A stretch of 64,000 bases of DNA from a bacterium OL-1 (GTDB lineage: Bacteria > Actinomycetota > Coriobacteriia > Coriobacteriales > Atopobiaceae): positions 127,767 to 191,766 of the forward strand of contig LM994627.1 in assembly GCA_000752675.2 (NCBI GenBank). Direction: 5' to 3'. This document shows, piece by piece, positions 1 to 6,496 of this stretch (within the stretch, counting starts at the first letter, position 1; each line of letters begins with the position of its first letter). Made by a program: the position numbers and the translations under genes. Below the pieces are notes generated by a model, which was not told where the DNA came from, ran no database searches, and saw nothing but the letters and a program-made list of their open reading frames with translations.

Positions 1-2
1 TG

Positions 3-368
3 GTCACAAGCCACCTCGATTACCGGGCTGTCGGCATCCCTGACGAGGCAACGGTGTACGCAGACCCACCATATCGTGGCAAGCGAGGCACCGCGTATGG
101 CCTGGGGAGAAAGGCAGAAGGCTTCGACTTCGATGCGTTCGACACGTGGTTGTCTGTCGTGCCGTTCCCGGTAATCGTCTCCGAGTACAGCTGCCCTCGC
201 GGATGCGTCGAGGTTGCCGCGAAAGAAAAACAAGTCAAGTCAGACACATTAAACAAGCAAACGAGCATCGAGCGCCTGTTCGTCCAAAAGCGGTTTCTTG
301 GCTGGTATCAGGAGCGCATGGGCGAGCGGGCGCTCTTCGGTGAAGGAGATAGGCAATGCAGCACATAG
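3..368 (+). CDS. DNA adenine methylase, D12 class, C-terminal part (cut by window edge)
   Basis: The frame is open from the left window edge, so the true start lies outside; a GTG at 54 is only an internal codon. About 25 codons in, the protein shows ADPPYRG, the DPPY catalytic motif (motif IV) of N6-adenine methyltransferases, which binds the target adenine and AdoMet. After it come FDFDAFDTWL and an IVSEYSCP segment typical of the phage-type D12 (Dam-like) family. It would methylate adenine in a short DNA site, probably for protection of phage DNA. The stop overlaps the next gene by 13 bases, so it sits in the same operon as the small prophage genes that follow. The specificity cannot be read from this part. 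Confidence 0.8.
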   Translation, partial: VTSHLDYRAVGIPDEATVYADPPYRGKRGTAYGLGRKAEGFDFDAFDTWLSVVPFPVIVSEYSCPRGCVEVAAKEKQVKSDTLNKQTSIERLFVQKRFLGWYQERMGERALFGEGDRQCST

Positions 369-703
369 TTAACGTCGCGTTCGACTTCGATGACAGGAAA
401 ATCGGCGAGTACATCGAGACGCAGTGCCAGCGTGACGTGCTTGAGGAGTGCGTCAAACAGGCAATGAAGCAGCTCAACGACCTCGCGGGCGGCGAATACC
501 GCTGGGAAAGGAACTCCGTCGCGAGGTACGTCGCAGACAAGGTGGTTGACCGCGTAATCGATGAGCACGGAAACGAGATTATCGACCTCGCAGCGACCGC
601 ACTTGCGATGCGCCTGAGCAGCCGCAACAAGTGGCGCGATGTCATCGCGGAGGCTCGTGTCGAGCTTGGGATGGGCGGTTCGGAGGGCGCAGATGAGGCT
701 TGA
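356..703 (+). CDS. hypothetical phage protein, 115 aa
   Basis: The ATG at 356 follows a good ribosome site (AAGGAG, 343-348) and overlaps the methylase gene end, which supports this start. The protein is acidic and looks largely helical, with no transmembrane segment and no cysteine cluster. Its C-terminus overlaps the start of the next gene by 11 bases, so translation is probably coupled. I do not recognise a family. Its place between a DNA methylase and a run of zinc-ribbon genes suggests an early or middle prophage accessory protein. Confidence 0.65.
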   Translation: MQHIVNVAFDFDDRKIGEYIETQCQRDVLEECVKQAMKQLNDLAGGEYRWERNSVARYVADKVVDRVIDEHGNEIIDLAATALAMRLSSRNKWRDVIAEARVELGMGGSEGADEA

Positions 704-974
704 GAGGATAGGCAGGCGTGGGCAGCACGGCGAGCTTGTAGACTGCCCGACCTGCGGTGCGCTGCTCGTCGCAGACGGTTTCAACCCATACCGAACACGC
801 GAGGACGCGGGAACGTGTCCCGTGTGCGGTGCGTTGCTCAGGGTGTACGTGAGGCGATGGTTGCCAGAGACCGACGTGTGTGTCATCGACTCTTCCCAAT
901 ACGAGGAAATCAGGAATTTCTCAGCGAAACTGCAACGTGCTGCGTCTAGATGGATGGTGAGCGGCGATGACTAG
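693..974 (+). CDS. small zinc-ribbon protein, 93 aa
   Basis: The start ATG at 693 is chosen over the upstream GTG at 639 because GGAGGG lies just before it and it overlaps the previous stop. The N-terminal half holds two knuckles, CPTCGALL and CPVCGALL, about 27 residues apart, which form a classic four-cysteine zinc ribbon. The rest is a helical tail with no known motif. Such proteins are common in phage early regions and are often annotated only as zinc-ribbon domain protein. The next gene begins inside its last codons. The exact role is unknown; nucleic acid or protein binding is the usual inference. Confidence 0.7.
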   Translation: MRLERIGRRGQHGELVDCPTCGALLVADGFNPYRTREDAGTCPVCGALLRVYVRRWLPETDVCVIDSSQYEEIRNFSAKLQRAASRWMVSGDD

Positions 975-1161
975 CGACTGCGAGTGTCCGTACTGCTGCA
1001 GGCCGGTCCCGGTCGAGTGGAACTGGGTGAACGAGGAAGTCCCAGACGTGGACTACCAGAATCGCGTTACCTGCCCGACGTGCGGGAAGTCCTTTTCGGT
1101 CGAGGTGTTTTTCTTGCCCGTGTTCGAGAGCTACAGAGGGGAGCTTGGCGATGGTGACTAG
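967..1161 (+). CDS. small zinc-ribbon protein, 64 aa
   Basis: Starts ATG ACT AGC GAC and overlaps the previous gene by 8 bases. It carries CPYC near the N-terminus and CPTCGKSF about 28 residues later, a four-cysteine zinc-binding pair. Its start context (GGCGATG...ACTAGCGAC) is nearly the same as that of the following gene, hinting at duplication inside this array. No other domain is visible and the function is unknown. Confidence 0.65.
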   Translation: MTSDCECPYCCRPVPVEWNWVNEEVPDVDYQNRVTCPTCGKSFSVEVFFLPVFESYRGELGDGD

Positions 1162-1501
1162 CGACGAGCGCCGCGAGGTGGCGGCAAGGCTGCGCGACCA
1201 GCCGAGATTCGACCTCGACACGCCATTCGATGAGGCCATCGGACGCCTGTGCGACGCGGTGAGCGGCGATACAGACGGGGACCTCGACCCAGGCATGTTC
1301 GCGCTGCAAGAGGACCTCGCCGACCTGATTGAGCCTGAGCCGGAGCGCACATGCCACATCATGCCAGACAAAACGGCATCTGAGCAGTGCTTCGGGCCGA
1401 TGCTGTCGTGCGATGCCTGCGGCGCGTGGATTCCGCCCATCAATGGGCAATACCGTTTCTGTCCGGTCTGTGGCGCGAGGGTGGTGAGCAATGACAACTA
1501 G
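1151..1501 (+). CDS. phage protein with C-terminal zinc ribbon, 116 aa
   Basis: I take the ATG at 1151 rather than the TTG at 1145; the next codon is GTG, giving MVTSDERR. The N-terminal two thirds are acidic and helical. The C-terminus reads ERTCH, then CDACG and CPVCGARV, a zinc-ribbon module also present in the next gene (ERTCH, CSECG, CPHCGARV). This ERTCH plus two CxxCG knuckle module is typical of small prophage proteins of unknown role. The gene overlaps its neighbours on both sides and belongs to the same operon. Confidence 0.65.
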   Translation: MVTSDERREVAARLRDQPRFDLDTPFDEAIGRLCDAVSGDTDGDLDPGMFALQEDLADLIEPEPERTCHIMPDKTASEQCFGPMLSCDACGAWIPPINGQYRFCPVCGARVVSNDN

Positions 1502-1919
1502 CGAGTTCCGGCTTACCGGCTCAGACGTGTTCGGTCGGTATTGCCGAATCGAGATGAAGCGCTTCGGCGCACCGAACGAGTTCTACGTCCATAAGTGCAT
1601 CAGGTCGTATCGGAGCAACTACTACAGAGACGTTCCGCTGACCTTCGGGGAGGGCGAGTACGTCCACCCCGGTGGATGCGTCTACGTCGTGAGCGTCATA
1701 ACGTGCGGGCTGGATGAAAACGTGGTGTTTAACGTCCCGCTCGACTCCGTGGAGTTCGTAGAGCCGCAGGAGCGCACGTGTCATATGGAGAACATCGATA
1801 CAGAACCTGGTGGCTACCAGGGCATCGGAGATTGCTCCGAATGCGGTGAGATGCTTCTTCCTTCCTTCGCGTTTTGTCCGCATTGCGGCGCCCGCGTCAC
1901 GGACGGGGGCGAGGGCTGA
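1491..1919 (+). CDS. phage protein with C-terminal zinc ribbon, 142 aa
   Basis: Begins ATG ACA ACT AGC and overlaps the previous stop by 11 bases. The first 100 residues are beta-rich with many aromatic residues and no known motif. The C-terminal 45 residues repeat the module of the preceding gene: ERTCH, CSECGEM, CPHCGARV. The two genes are therefore related in their C-terminal part while their N-terminal parts differ, as if one zinc module were attached to different effector parts. Function unknown. Confidence 0.65.
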   Translation: MTTSEFRLTGSDVFGRYCRIEMKRFGAPNEFYVHKCIRSYRSNYYRDVPLTFGEGEYVHPGGCVYVVSVITCGLDENVVFNVPLDSVEFVEPQERTCHMENIDTEPGGYQGIGDCSECGEMLLPSFAFCPHCGARVTDGGEG

Positions 1920-2116
1920 TGGCCGAGTACATCGTTGACACGTCCAACGGCGTCCTCGACGCCAAGACAACCGGCAGGCTCATACGCTGCAAGGACTGCG
2001 ATTGGTTCGAGCACCTGCGGGACGGCGAGCCGTTCTGCTCCTGCTGGTACCACCAGACTTTCGATGATGACTACTGCTCGGACGGCATCGAGAGGGGGCG
2101 CGCCTCATGGGGCTAG
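1919..2116 (+). CDS. small cysteine-rich phage protein, 65 aa
   Basis: The ATG at 1919 overlaps the upstream TGA (TGATG), a coupled start. Cysteines are arranged CKDCDWF, then FCSCW, then DYCSDG, so five or more possible metal ligands lie in 45 residues. The next gene has the same layout (CADCSN, YCSWF, RCGYY), so the two are tandem paralogues. This W and C pattern resembles small zinc-finger-like phage proteins whose role is not known. Confidence 0.65.
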   Translation: MAEYIVDTSNGVLDAKTTGRLIRCKDCDWFEHLRDGEPFCSCWYHQTFDDDYCSDGIERGRASWG

Positions 2117-2283
2117 ACGATGAGGACACGTCGTGCTGCTGCGCGGACTGCTCGAACCTTGACGAGTGGACGCTCTACTGCAGCTGGTTCGGGCGTCGTG
2201 TGAGGCTCTCCCAGGACGCCTCGCGTTGCGGATACTACTTCAGGAGGGACTATGAGGACGATTCGACCGCCCAAGGAGATTGA
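2107..2283 (+). CDS. small cysteine-rich phage protein, 58 aa (paralogue of the preceding gene)
   Basis: ATG at 2107 to TGA at 2281-2283. The gene overlaps the end of the gene before it and the start of the gene after it. The protein begins MGLDDEDTSCCCADCSNLDE, then has YCSWFGRR and SRCGYYFRRD, the same C-C, C-W, C spacing as its neighbour. Coding overlap on both sides and the shared pattern support it as real. Function unknown, probably zinc-binding. Confidence 0.6.
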   Translation: MGLDDEDTSCCCADCSNLDEWTLYCSWFGRRVRLSQDASRCGYYFRRDYEDDSTAQGD

Positions 2284-2434
2284 CAGCAGAACTGACGGCA
2301 GGGCGCTCGTTGTCTACGCCACGCGCATCGCCGAGATAGTCGCTAGGTACACATCCCACACGGAGCAGCACGTGCTCGAATCCGTCATGCGCGTCGTGGG
2401 CCACCTGTGCGCGACGGGCGTGCATTACGAATAG
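2252..2434 (+). CDS. small hypothetical phage protein, 60 aa
   Basis: ATG at 2252 preceded by AGGAGGG (2242-2248). The protein has no cysteine cluster, unlike its upstream neighbours, and is predicted mostly helical. It overlaps the previous gene by 32 bases. No family recognised. It is the last gene before the replication-type protein and shares the operon. Confidence 0.55.
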   Translation: MRTIRPPKEIDSRTDGRALVVYATRIAEIVARYTSHTEQHVLESVMRVVGHLCATGVHYE

Positions 2435-2475
2435 GAACGTCGGTTTTATCCAATCAACATAAGGAGGTGACACAG

Positions 2476-2886
2476 TTGGACTCGCTGGACTCCCCGGAGG
2501 TGCAGGACGCCTCCAACGAGCCGATGCTCTACTTCTCGCACGACGCTGACGCCGCCCTCGACATCAAGTGTCGCAGGCTCATCCGCCGTCTCGGCTTCGA
2601 GGGTTACGGCAGGTGGTGGCGTCTCTGCGAGCTGATGGCGTCGACGGAGGGCCACGCGGTGCCGTGCGCAACCGACGAGGACCGGGAGCTTCTCTGCGAC
2701 GAGCTGCACTGCACCGACGAGGAGCTTTCCAGGTTCGTGGACGTGCTCACGGACGTTGGCCTCGTTCCGCGCGACGTGGCATGCGAGGGGCGCTTGGCCT
2801 CGGAGCGCATGGCCGAGAACGCCCTCCGGTTCGGGCGTCGCAGGGTGAACGGGAGGCGTGGCGGGAGGCCCAGGAAGAATGGCTAG
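2476..2886 (+). CDS. Lin1244/Lin1753-like (DUF4373) replisome-organiser-type protein, 136 aa
   Basis: The start is the TTG at 2476, six bases after a perfect AAGGAGGTGA (2461-2470); the upstream in-frame ATG has no ribosome site. The N-terminal half, with LYFSHDADAALDIKCRRL followed by GFEGYGRWWRLCELMA, matches the Lin1244/Lin1753 N-terminal domain found at the front of phage replisome-organiser proteins. The usual longer C-terminal DNA-binding part is replaced by a short basic tail ending GRRGGRPRKNG. It sits directly beside an iteron and AT-rich block, so a role in starting prophage replication is likely but inferred. A terminator follows at once. Confidence 0.65.
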   Translation: MDSLDSPEVQDASNEPMLYFSHDADAALDIKCRRLIRRLGFEGYGRWWRLCELMASTEGHAVPCATDEDRELLCDELHCTDEELSRFVDVLTDVGLVPRDVACEGRLASERMAENALRFGRRRVNGRRGGRPRKNG

Positions 2887-2889
2887 GAG

Positions 2890-2921
2890 AAAGCGCAGGT
2901 CACACGGCCTGCGCTTTTCGT
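2890..2921 (+). terminator. intrinsic terminator of the small-gene operon
   Basis: Perfect 10-bp arms AAAGCGCAGG (2890-2899) and CCTGCGCTTT (2908-2917), 8-base loop, followed by T and CGTTT. It lies 4 bases after the stop of the replication-type gene and closes the plus-strand operon that begins outside the window. Confidence 0.8.
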
Positions 2922-3486
2922 TTGCCCAGTTAAAACCAACCATTTTTTTCTAGGTTATCCAACCATTGCGCACCAGGTTTTCCGGCCCCTCTCGCGCCGT
3001 CGAAAAACCGCAGGTCAGACGGGTGTGGCAAAACCGCAGGTGAAATGGGGTGCCCTGGTGCATCCGCCCAGTTAAAACCAACCATTTCCGACTCGGTTAA
3101 GCAAGTATATTCAAAGTAAAAGTAAAAATAAAAGGAAAGGACTTGAACCCTATGTTGACTTGGTAGTGAGGTTGACTGGAAGGAGGGGTGTGGGGGGGAA
3201 ACCGTTGAAGGATTGTTGAAAACTTTTCGGCGATTGTTGAAAACTCCGAACCCGCCTCGCGCTCCCAGACGAGCAGGTGCCAAGGAGCGGAGAAGCACCC
3301 TCGCGTTTGCAATACTCACGTACTCAACAGCGCGTTTCGTTTCTGTGGCCATCGCTGACCACTCTAAGGCGAGAGAATCGCAATGTGGAACAAGTCTCCA
3401 CAAAGAACGTTCGAGCGCCGGAGACAAGGCTTCTGGCGTCTCTCGCGGGCATTCGCGTGGGGTTCGGTGGGTGGGAAACGCAGGCA
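2922..3486. other. gene-free stretch: probable prophage replication origin
   Basis: No supported gene. Visible structure: a 22-bp perfect direct repeat beginning GCCCAGTTAAAACC at 2924-2945 and 3066-3087; a 12-mer AAAACCGCAGGT at 3004-3015 and 3030-3041 (a third copy lies at 6668-6679); an AT-rich purine-skewed tract around 3105-3140; and a 14-bp iteron GATTGTTGAAAACT at 3211-3224 and 3232-3245, period 21, with a partial third unit just before. Iterons beside an AT-rich tract and a replication-type gene are the usual layout of a theta origin. The part from about 3250 to 3486 shows nothing further. Confidence 0.5.
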
Positions 3487-3488
3487 CA

Positions 3489-3525
3489 AAAAAAGCGCCC
3501 CGATGGCCTCTCGGTCACCGGGGCG
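3489..3525 (-). terminator. intrinsic terminator of the reverse-strand block
   Basis: On the reverse strand the arms CGCCCCG (3519-3525) and CGGGGCG (3496-3502) are followed by GC and a run of seven T (complement of A at 3488-3494). It lies just after the stop of the 178-aa gene and ends the leftward transcript. Confidence 0.8.
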
Positions 3526-3536
3526 TGTGTCGCTTG

Positions 3537-4073
3537 CTACCTGTTCCCGCCGAACGTGAGGAACAGCCCGCCGACGAGGCTGCGCTTGGGGACGCTGCGC
3601 TCGTGCACGGGGAAATGGGGCTTCTTGGGCTTCGAGGCCCTGGTCTCCGCAATCACGCGCTCGGCCTCGGCGCGGTTCTTCTCCCAGCGCCTTTCGTGCT
3701 CGGCCTTGGCCTCTGGGGACTCGAACATCACGTAGTCGTTCATGGCGCGGATGACGCTGCGGAGGTCCTGCTCGCTGTCGCTGTGGACCTCATCCATCTC
3801 GCGGACCCTTGCGAGCTGGCGCTCAAGCTCGGTCTGGTCCTCCCAGGGGTCGAGCGGGTAGTCGTGCTCCTCGACCCACAGGACGTGCAGCCTGCCGTCC
3901 TCGCCCCTGCCCATGTGGTAGAACACTGGGAACTCGTAGGGGTCCGTGACGCCTAGAAGCTCCTCGCCGTCGCGGAACGCGCCCCACGTGGTCTCCTTGC
4001 TTGAGAGAAGGGTCATCGGCCCCTTGCGCGGCTTCGGTGCCTCGTAGCTCGCCCTCATGCTCCTGCTTGCCAT
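3537..4073 (-). CDS. hypothetical phage protein, 178 aa
   Basis: The start at 4073 follows GGAGGT; the longer frame to 4238 has no ribosome site and its extra part reads like non-coding sequence. The protein is charged, with a basic N-terminus, a beta-rich middle (PVFYHMGRGEDGRLHVLWVEE) and a long charged helix (EAKAEHERRWEKNRAEAERV) that may be a coiled coil, then a basic tail. No catalytic motif is seen. It is the last gene of a leftward block and is followed by a strong terminator. Function unknown. Confidence 0.6.
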   Translation of the reverse strand: MASRSMRASYEAPKPRKGPMTLLSSKETTWGAFRDGEELLGVTDPYEFPVFYHMGRGEDGRLHVLWVEEHDYPLDPWEDQTELERQLARVREMDEVHSDSEQDLRSVIRAMNDYVMFESPEAKAEHERRWEKNRAEAERVIAETRASKPKKPHFPVHERSVPKRSLVGGLFLTFGGNR

Positions 4074-4147
4074 GGTGACCTCCGTTCCGTGTGGCCCGGG
4101 GCGGCAGAAGCCGTTGCCCAGGCCGTCGTTTGCCCAGATTGTACCCG

Positions 4148-4501
4148 CTACTCGCACCCGTGAGCGTACGCCTTGAGGATGGCCTGCATGACCGACTGCG
4201 GGTTGGCCTTGCAGGCCCATGCCTCCGCCTTGCACCACGGCCAGTCGGCGCCGCGCGTCATCTCGCAGAGAAGGCGGTAGAGGCGCCTGCGGAAGGCCGG
4301 GTTGAGGTCCCCGCCCACCTGGTACATGGGCACCATGTGGCCCTCCTGCACGTCCGAGTCACCCTCGATGAGGATGCACACGCCCTCGGCCATGCTGCCC
4401 TCGTAGTCTTCCAGCCAGTCGAGCATGGCGTCGAAGTCATCGCCTGTCGTGCGCTCCATCGCGTCGCAAATCTCGATTGCAAGCCCCTTGAAACTGCTCA
4501 T
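4148..4501 (-). CDS. hypothetical phage protein, 117 aa
   Basis: The start at 4501 follows GGAGGT (GGAGGTTTCACC), which decides against the longer frame to 4546. The protein is acidic in its first 60 residues and more basic near the end, mainly helical, with single cysteines and tryptophans but no motif that I recognise. It stands between the 178-aa gene and a tiny membrane peptide gene on the same strand. Confidence 0.6.
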   Translation of the reverse strand: MSSFKGLAIEICDAMERTTGDDFDAMLDWLEDYEGSMAEGVCILIEGDSDVQEGHMVPMYQVGGDLNPAFRRRLYRLLCEMTRGADWPWCKAEAWACKANPQSVMQAILKAYAHGCE

Positions 4502-4538
4502 GGTGAAACCTCCAAAGTATCCGATAAAACTTCTCAAC

Positions 4539-4619
4539 CTATGCAAGGTGCCTTAGCGCCCAGGCGATGCCGAGCGCGCCCGCAACCCACAGCGGGAGAA
4601 TCTGCGTCACGAAGTACAT
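4539..4619 (-). CDS. tiny single-pass membrane peptide, 26 aa
   Basis: ATG at 4619 overlaps the TGA of the preceding 156-aa gene (TGATG), a typical coupled start. The product, starting MYFVTQILPLWVAGALG, is almost wholly one hydrophobic helix with a short basic C-terminus. It could be a small membrane modulator such as a superinfection-exclusion or holin-like peptide. The coupled start and clean amphipathic layout are the support; a chance frame remains possible. Confidence 0.4.
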   Translation of the reverse strand: MYFVTQILPLWVAGALGIAWALRHLA

Positions 4620-5089
4620 CACGCGGCCCTCCTCGCCCTCGGCTGGCGGTCGAGCCTGAGCCACCCGGACATCGCAACCTCGAAGGTGGACCCGCAGCCA
4701 TCGAACCACGTGACATCCCCGGAGACGGCAACCGGCCTCCCGCCCTCGCAGGAGACGCGAACGACTGGCACGCCCTCCGCCGCGCTCTGCAGCGGGTAGG
4801 CGTCCCACACGGGGCCGTCTATGGGCAGCAGGCGGTTCTTCCAGCCGCTCTCGGTTGGCACGTTCGCCATGCGCCAGAAGCGCCCTCCCGCCCAGTAGGC
4901 CGTGCGGTAGAACGTCTGGTAGGCCCTGCCGCCCCTCGGACCCTCGCATGGCCTTCTCGCGCTCGCCCAGGTGTAGCGGGTCTCAAGCGCGCGGCCCTGG
5001 GTGCCGTCCTGGAAAACCACCTTGCGGTAGCGGAAGTACTTCTTGCCGCCCGTCGCGGCAGGCTCGGTGAATGGCTTGATGGTGCACAT
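4619..5089 (-). CDS. hypothetical phage protein, 156 aa
   Basis: ATG at 5089 with a GAGAGAGG upstream. The protein is basic and rich in aromatic residues and arginine (KKYFRYRKVVFQDG, YRTAYWAGGRFWRM), with an acidic-aromatic C-terminal part. No known domain. It ends in an overlap with the 26-aa peptide gene. Upstream, at 5129-5171, is one of two related hairpin elements. Confidence 0.55.
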   Translation of the reverse strand: MCTIKPFTEPAATGGKKYFRYRKVVFQDGTQGRALETRYTWASARRPCEGPRGGRAYQTFYRTAYWAGGRFWRMANVPTESGWKNRLLPIDGPVWDAYPLQSAAEGVPVVRVSCEGGRPVAVSGDVTWFDGCGSTFEVAMSGWLRLDRQPRARRAA

Positions 5090-5128
5090 GTCGTGCCTCT
5101 CTCTCGTACTTGCCTATACTTGGAACCA

Positions 5129-5171
5129 CAGGCGGGGCGGAACTGGCCTCTTACTCCGTCCGTCCCGCCTG
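5129..5171 (+). repeat. intergenic hairpin element, copy 1
   Basis: Arms 5129-5141 and 5159-5171 form 13 pairs with one G-U pair when read as plus-strand RNA; on the other strand that pair would be a C-A mismatch. A TATACT hexamer lies 9 bases before. Core GGCGGGGCGG...CCGTCCCGCC is shared with copy 2 at 5696-5737. Confidence 0.5.
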
Positions 5172-5198
5172 GGGGTCTTGCCTGGGTTGTCGCTAGAT

Positions 5199-5648
5199 TT
5201 AGGCGTTCGCCCAGAACGACTGGTACGTGCACCTGCTGAGTCCGTAGCGCTTCACGTACTTGTCGAGCCGCGCCTCGAACTTCCTCAGCTCAACCTCGCA
5301 CGCCTCGCGCAGCGCCTCCCTGCCTTCATCCGTAAGCGGGGCCGCTCCTGCGAAGCTGGGGCCGTCGTACTTGCGCTCGACGTCTATGAAGTCCCTGCCG
5401 TCCACGGTGTACAGCTCGTAGCGGGAATCCTGCAGCACGTCGAGCAGGCGCGCCGCCTTGCAGTTGCAGGGCTTCATGTTCTCTGCCTTGAAGTACTCCA
5501 CCGACTTGCTGCACTCGTCGACGTGGTTTTGCACCGCGTTCCACTCATCGGTGGTCCTCGCGTCCTCGGGGAAGTAGAAATCCTTCTTGATGACTGGGGC
5601 CATGAATGCGATCTGCTGGCCGTCGATGGTGTAGGTAGTCTCCTTCAT
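5199..5648 (-). CDS. hypothetical phage protein, 149 aa
   Basis: ATG at 5648 preceded by GAGAGGAGAG. The protein starts MKETTYTIDGQQIAFMAP, has a CNCKAARLLDVL stretch near the middle and a charged helical C-terminal third. No recognised family, no membrane segment. It lies between the two related hairpin elements and reads leftward with its neighbours. Confidence 0.6.
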   Translation of the reverse strand: MKETTYTIDGQQIAFMAPVIKKDFYFPEDARTTDEWNAVQNHVDECSKSVEYFKAENMKPCNCKAARLLDVLQDSRYELYTVDGRDFIDVERKYDGPSFAGAAPLTDEGREALREACEVELRKFEARLDKYVKRYGLSRCTYQSFWANA

Positions 5649-5689
5649 GGTGCTCTCCTCTCATGGCTTCCATCTGGTACAATGTGCGT

Positions 5690-5781
5690 GACACGCCGGG
5701 CGGGGCGGCACTGCTGGTTGCTCGCCGTCCCGTCCGGCATCGCCTAGCGCTTGGGCCGTTGCCTCGGCCTAGGCGCTTTTT
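5690..5781 (+). ncRNA. candidate structured small RNA
   Basis: An extended -10 (TGG TACAAT, 5675-5683) is followed by a 14-bp stem (5696-5709 with 5724-5737, two G-U pairs) and then a 13-bp terminator stem (5746-5758 with 5765-5777, two G-U pairs) running into TTTTT (5777-5781). All wobble pairs are G-U only in plus-strand RNA, so the plus strand is the likely transcribed one. No -35 is obvious. It would be about 90 nt long. Inferred from sequence only. Confidence 0.4.
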
Positions 5782-5893
5782 CAGGCGATTGCCCCGTGCT
5801 TGGCTTTGGCGGGCGTAGCGTGATTGACACGCTTATTCGCGTTCCGTCCCTCGCCTTGCCTTGCAGTCGGTATGTCACGCTTGAGACGTGCAA
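5744..5893 (-). CDS. possible small basic protein, 49 aa
   Basis: A TTG at 5893 stands 5 bases after GGGAGG on the reverse strand. The product starts with HVSSVTYRLQGKARDG after the initiator and ends in a very basic tail (PRPRQRPKR). The tail is encoded by the terminator hairpin of the candidate plus-strand RNA, so the two readings compete and only one may be real. An upstream GTG at 5992 gives an 82-aa version with no ribosome site. Confidence 0.3.
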   Translation of the reverse strand: MHVSSVTYRLQGKARDGTRISVSITLRPPKPSTGQSPEKAPRPRQRPKR

Positions 5894-6087
5894 TGGAACC
5901 TCCCTTCTCTCGCTGGTAGGCGTGTGCCTACCGAGAAACCCGCGCTGCTGCGTGGCCTTATCGGTAGGTACTTGCTGCTCTAGCCTCTCCACGTCCGGGG
6001 TTCGTACCGGCTAGCCGTCATCTGGATTACTTATTCGGGCCTTCGTGGTGTCCTATGTCGTGCGCCCTGGACCTGGGTTGGTGCTTA

Positions 6088-6212
6088 GTGACACTTGTTT
6101 GTGTGTCGCTTGTTGGCATGTACTATGACACACGTTTGTGTGTATAGCTAGCGACTAAATCATCTTCACAATCTGTACACAATTGAGTGTCACACCTGAA
6201 CGTGTGTTACAC
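6088..6212. promoter_or_regulatory. three dyad operators in a repressor-type control region
   Basis: Three related inverted repeats built on ACAC...GTGT: 6088-6109 (GACAC...GTGTC), 6126-6146 (ACACAC GTTT GTGTGT) and 6187-6212 (GTGTCACAC ... GTGTGTTACAC). They precede a small HTH gene and lie between leftward and rightward prophage genes, as in a phage immunity switch. Hexamers TTGAGT (6183-6188) and TACACT (6208-6213) could be the rightward promoter; the 19-base spacing is long, so this is uncertain. Confidence 0.6.
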
Positions 6213-6247
6213 TAAATACGCAGGTAGACGGCATAAAAGGAGGAATG

Positions 6248-6496
6248 ATGGATAGCAGGGAGGCACTGCGGCACATCGTGGACAAGAGCGGCAAGAGCCA
6301 GCGCCTTATATCTAAGGAGCTGGGACACAATGACCGATACATAGCCACGACCCTATCAGGTGGTAGGGCACCTGGCACGGATGTACTAGCGACGATAGCC
6401 AAGGCATGCGGCTATGCCTTGCAGCTAGTGGGCCATGGCGAGACGATTACGCTTGACGGCACGCAGCGAGAGATTGAGGACAAGCCCGAGGATTAG
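6248..6496 (+). CDS. small helix-turn-helix (Xre/Cro-type) DNA-binding protein, 82 aa
   Basis: AAGGAGG at 6237-6243 favours the second ATG (6248) over the one at 6245. The region SREALRHIVDKSGKSQRLIS followed by KELGHNDRYIATTLSGGRAP and DVLATIAKACGYALQLV is a compact Xre/Cro-like helix-turn-helix: a recognition helix after KELGH and the usual LATIAKACGY fourth helix. The gene follows three dyad operators, so it probably binds them and controls itself and the leftward block. At 82 residues it has no cleavage or multimer domain, so it resembles Cro more than a CI repressor. Confidence 0.7.
   Translation: MDSREALRHIVDKSGKSQRLISKELGHNDRYIATTLSGGRAPGTDVLATIAKACGYALQLVGHGETITLDGTQREIEDKPED

Noticed and set aside
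3213-3956. plus-strand frame running from the origin region into the 178-aa gene
   Set aside because: Starts inside iterons, crosses a strong terminator and is antisense to a gene with a good ribosome site.
5751-6014. 87-codon plus-strand frame
   Set aside because: Begins inside the terminator hairpin, has no ribosome site and gives a Cys/Leu-rich product with no pattern.
5915-6020. tRNA-like element (GGTTCGTACCGG near 5,997)
   Set aside because: The arm pairing fails (only four pairs, eight-base loop) and no acceptor or anticodon stem fits.
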